NCBI GenBank assembly: GCA_047630355.1
Contig: JBLHXN010000079.1
Span: 1-14,865 of the forward strand
DNA length: 14,865 nt
From: JANQUM01 sp047630355
GTDB taxonomy: Bacteria > Bacteroidota > Bacteroidia > Cytophagales > Spirosomataceae
Direction of reading: 5' to 3'
The notes below the pieces were generated by a model. It worked only from the letters and a program-made list of their open reading frames with translations. It was not told the origin of the DNA and did not search any database. The position numbers were made by a program, and so were the translations under genes. Positions 13,645 to 14,865 of this stretch are shown in pieces. How positions within the stretch are numbered: the first letter of the stretch is position 1; every line of letters begins with the position of its first letter.

Positions 13645-14865
13645 TTAATAAACTTGGAATCCGTTACTCCTCTCAATCATTCCCGCCGCAATTTTTGCCG
13701 AAGATAATGCCAACGGAATCCCACCGCCCGGATGCACGCTGCCGCCAACGAAGTACAAGTTTTCTATCTTATTCGAGAAGTTTGCGTGCCGTAAAAATGC
13801 CGCAAAGCGGTTATTTGAACTATTGCCGTACAAAGCTCCTTTATCAGAAGACGTTTTAAATTCAATACTTCGTGGGTCAAGGATTTCTTCTACTTCAATC
13901 AACGATTCAAGGTCAATACCGAGATTTCGGTTAAGTTTTTCAATGATATTTTTTCGGGCTTCGGCGATGATTTCGTCCCAGTTTTGCCCTTCGTTTGCGG
14001 GAGCGTTGAGTAAAATAAACCAATTTTCGCAGCCTGCTGGAGCGTCATTGGATTTGTGTTTCGAGGTAATGTTGAGATAAACTGTCGGGTCTTTGTAAAT
14101 CGTTTTGTGCTTGAACTGGTGCTCAAATTCAGTTTTGTAATCATCCGAAAAGAAGATATTGTGTAAACCCAATTTAGGGAACGTCTTCTTCACGCCCCAA
14201 TAAAATATTAATCCCGAACCGCTTTTAGTTTGATTCAGAATTTTATCAGGATGCTTTTCGTTTGGCATCAGCTTTCGGTACGTTGGTGTAACGTCCATAT
14301 TGCTGACGATGATGTCTGCTTTCCGATGTTGGATGTTGGTGGTTGGCGGGGTCGTATATTCTCCCTTGTTACTATCAGGTTGAGCTTGTCGAAGTCCATC
14401 CCTTTTGTCGTCAATACTGTCTTCGATAAACTCAGACTGACAATTAGAAATTATAACCCCCACCGCTTTTCCATCTTCCACCAAAATCTCATTCACCTTC
14501 GTATTAAAGTGAAATTTCACGCCTAAATCTTTGGCGAGTTTTACGAGGCTTAGCGTAATATCAAACATGCCATTTTTCGGAAAAAATGCCCCGACGTTAT
14601 ATTCCAAGTGCGGAATGATGCCCATTGTGGCGGGCGTTTGGTACGGGTCGGAGCCATTGTAGGTGGCATAACGATTGAATAATTGCACCGTTTTCTCTTG
14701 CTCAAATTGCTTTTCGTTGGCATCGTTCAGCGTTCCGAAAATGCCCATTTTGTGCATATTGGCGTAACCACGAAGTGCCTTTTTTGATGTCCAGGTGGAG
14801 AGCTTATGTAATGAGTCTTCGAGGAAAAGTCCGCTCAGTACTTCGTACTTTAATTCGCTATCCTT
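13645..14865 (-). CDS. crtD: Carotenoid desaturase (CrtD-like, CrtI family), 5' end missing
   Basis: The frame is open to the window edge at 14865, so the N-terminus, with the FAD-binding GxGxxG, is outside; about 406 residues are visible. Markers are STWTSKKALRGYANMHKMG, VQLFNRYATYNGSDPYQTPA, IPHLEYNVGAFFPKNGMFDI, ADIIVSNMDVTPTYRKLMP, GSGLIFYWGVKK, ENWFILLNAPANEGQNWDEI and the FAD-binding end FVGGSVHPGGGIPLALSSAKIAAGM. The wording is closest to 1-hydroxycarotenoid 3,4-desaturase (CrtD) rather than phytoene desaturase CrtI, so the role is late carotenoid synthesis (flexixanthin- or saproxanthin-type pigments). That distinction is from memory of the families. A run of about 40 residues between GVIISN and ADIIVSN is unusual: its first part is encoded by a palindromic repeat (14373-14442), in frame. 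The frame stays open throughout, so the gene may be functional. Confidence 0.85.
   Translation of the reverse strand, partial: KDSELKYEVLSGLFLEDSLHKLSTWTSKKALRGYANMHKMGIFGTLNDANEKQFEQEKTVQLFNRYATYNGSDPYQTPATMGIIPHLEYNVGAFFPKNGMFDITLSLVKLAKDLGVKFHFNTKVNEILVEDGKAVGVIISNCQSEFIEDSIDDKRDGLRQAQPDSNKGEYTTPPTTNIQHRKADIIVSNMDVTPTYRKLMPNEKHPDKILNQTKSGSGLIFYWGVKKTFPKLGLHNIFFSDDYKTEFEHQFKHKTIYKDPTVYLNITSKHKSNDAPAGCENWFILLNAPANEGQNWDEIIAEARKNIIEKLNRNLGIDLESLIEVEEILDPRSIEFKTSSDKGALYGNSSNNRFAAFLRHANFSNKIENLYFVGGSVHPGGGIPLALSSAKIAAGMIERSNGFQVY
14373..14442. repeat. Palindromic repeat translated inside the carotenoid desaturase (copy 2)
   Basis: The left arm (14373-14394) and right arm (14421-14442) are inverted copies with 17 of 22 positions paired, and a 26-nt spacer. 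The cores tgagcttgtcgaag and cttcgataaactca match those of the copy at 530-594 in the same plus-strand orientation. On the minus strand the element reads in frame through the desaturase (peptide around SEFIEDSID and DGLRQAQPDS). Confidence 0.8.

Noticed and set aside
14230..14526. Plus-strand reading frame opposite the desaturase
   Set aside because: It is antisense to conserved crtD-like sequence. Its only recognisable stretch is the translated palindrome, which was used as evidence for the repeat family rather than as a gene.

Overview
The window looks like chromosomal DNA of a Bacteroidota bacterium, most likely of the Cytophagales type (Runella/Spirosoma/Emticicia-like). This rests on the TAnnTTTG-type -7 boxes, a carotenoid-desaturase gene closest to bacteroidete CrtD, short membrane-anchored anti-sigma-like proteins, many lipoproteins, and the family of GTCA...TGAC palindromic repeats. 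No tRNA, rRNA, CRISPR array or transposase gene was seen.

Layout. (1) 1-1807, + strand: the 3' end of a TolC-type outer-membrane efflux gene, followed 11 nt later by an RND periplasmic adaptor lipoprotein (CusB/CzcB-like); together they are the end of a metal or drug efflux operon. (2) 1808-3646: an AT-rich island with a protein that carries an R-x4-H HEPN-ribonuclease-like motif and a HigA-type antitoxin fused to a DUF6922-like tail. A perfect 9-bp inverted repeat overlaps the antitoxin promoter. (3) 3647-3988: non-coding, filled by a ~210-bp nested palindrome. (4) 3989-6446, - strand: a two-gene operon of a secreted BNR/Asp-box sialidase-like protein and a sodium:solute symporter. (5) 6715-7926, - strand: a PQQ-type sugar dehydrogenase lipoprotein with a clear terminator. 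(6) 7927-8570: a long spacer with an inverted-repeat element and a direct repeat. (7) 8571-9539, + strand: a short SSB and OsmC, each followed by a terminator. (8) 9696-11845, - strand: a small lipoprotein and a DUF2231/cytochrome c/leucine-rich-repeat protein. (9) 11962-13469, - strand: an ECF sigma factor, a short membrane anti-sigma candidate and a Spy/CnrX-like periplasmic sensor, an arrangement resembling CnrH-CnrY-CnrX. (10) 13645-14865, - strand: a CrtD-like carotenoid desaturase cut by the window end.

The most unusual feature is a family of imperfect palindromic elements. One lies between genes (6518-6609). Two lie in-frame inside genes: at the 5' end of the efflux adaptor (530-594) and inside the carotenoid desaturase (14373-14442), where the element appears to be translated. 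The second point of interest is the AT-rich HEPN/HigA-DUF6922 pair, which lacks the nucleotidyltransferase toxin that often accompanies such antitoxins and is followed directly by the large palindrome.
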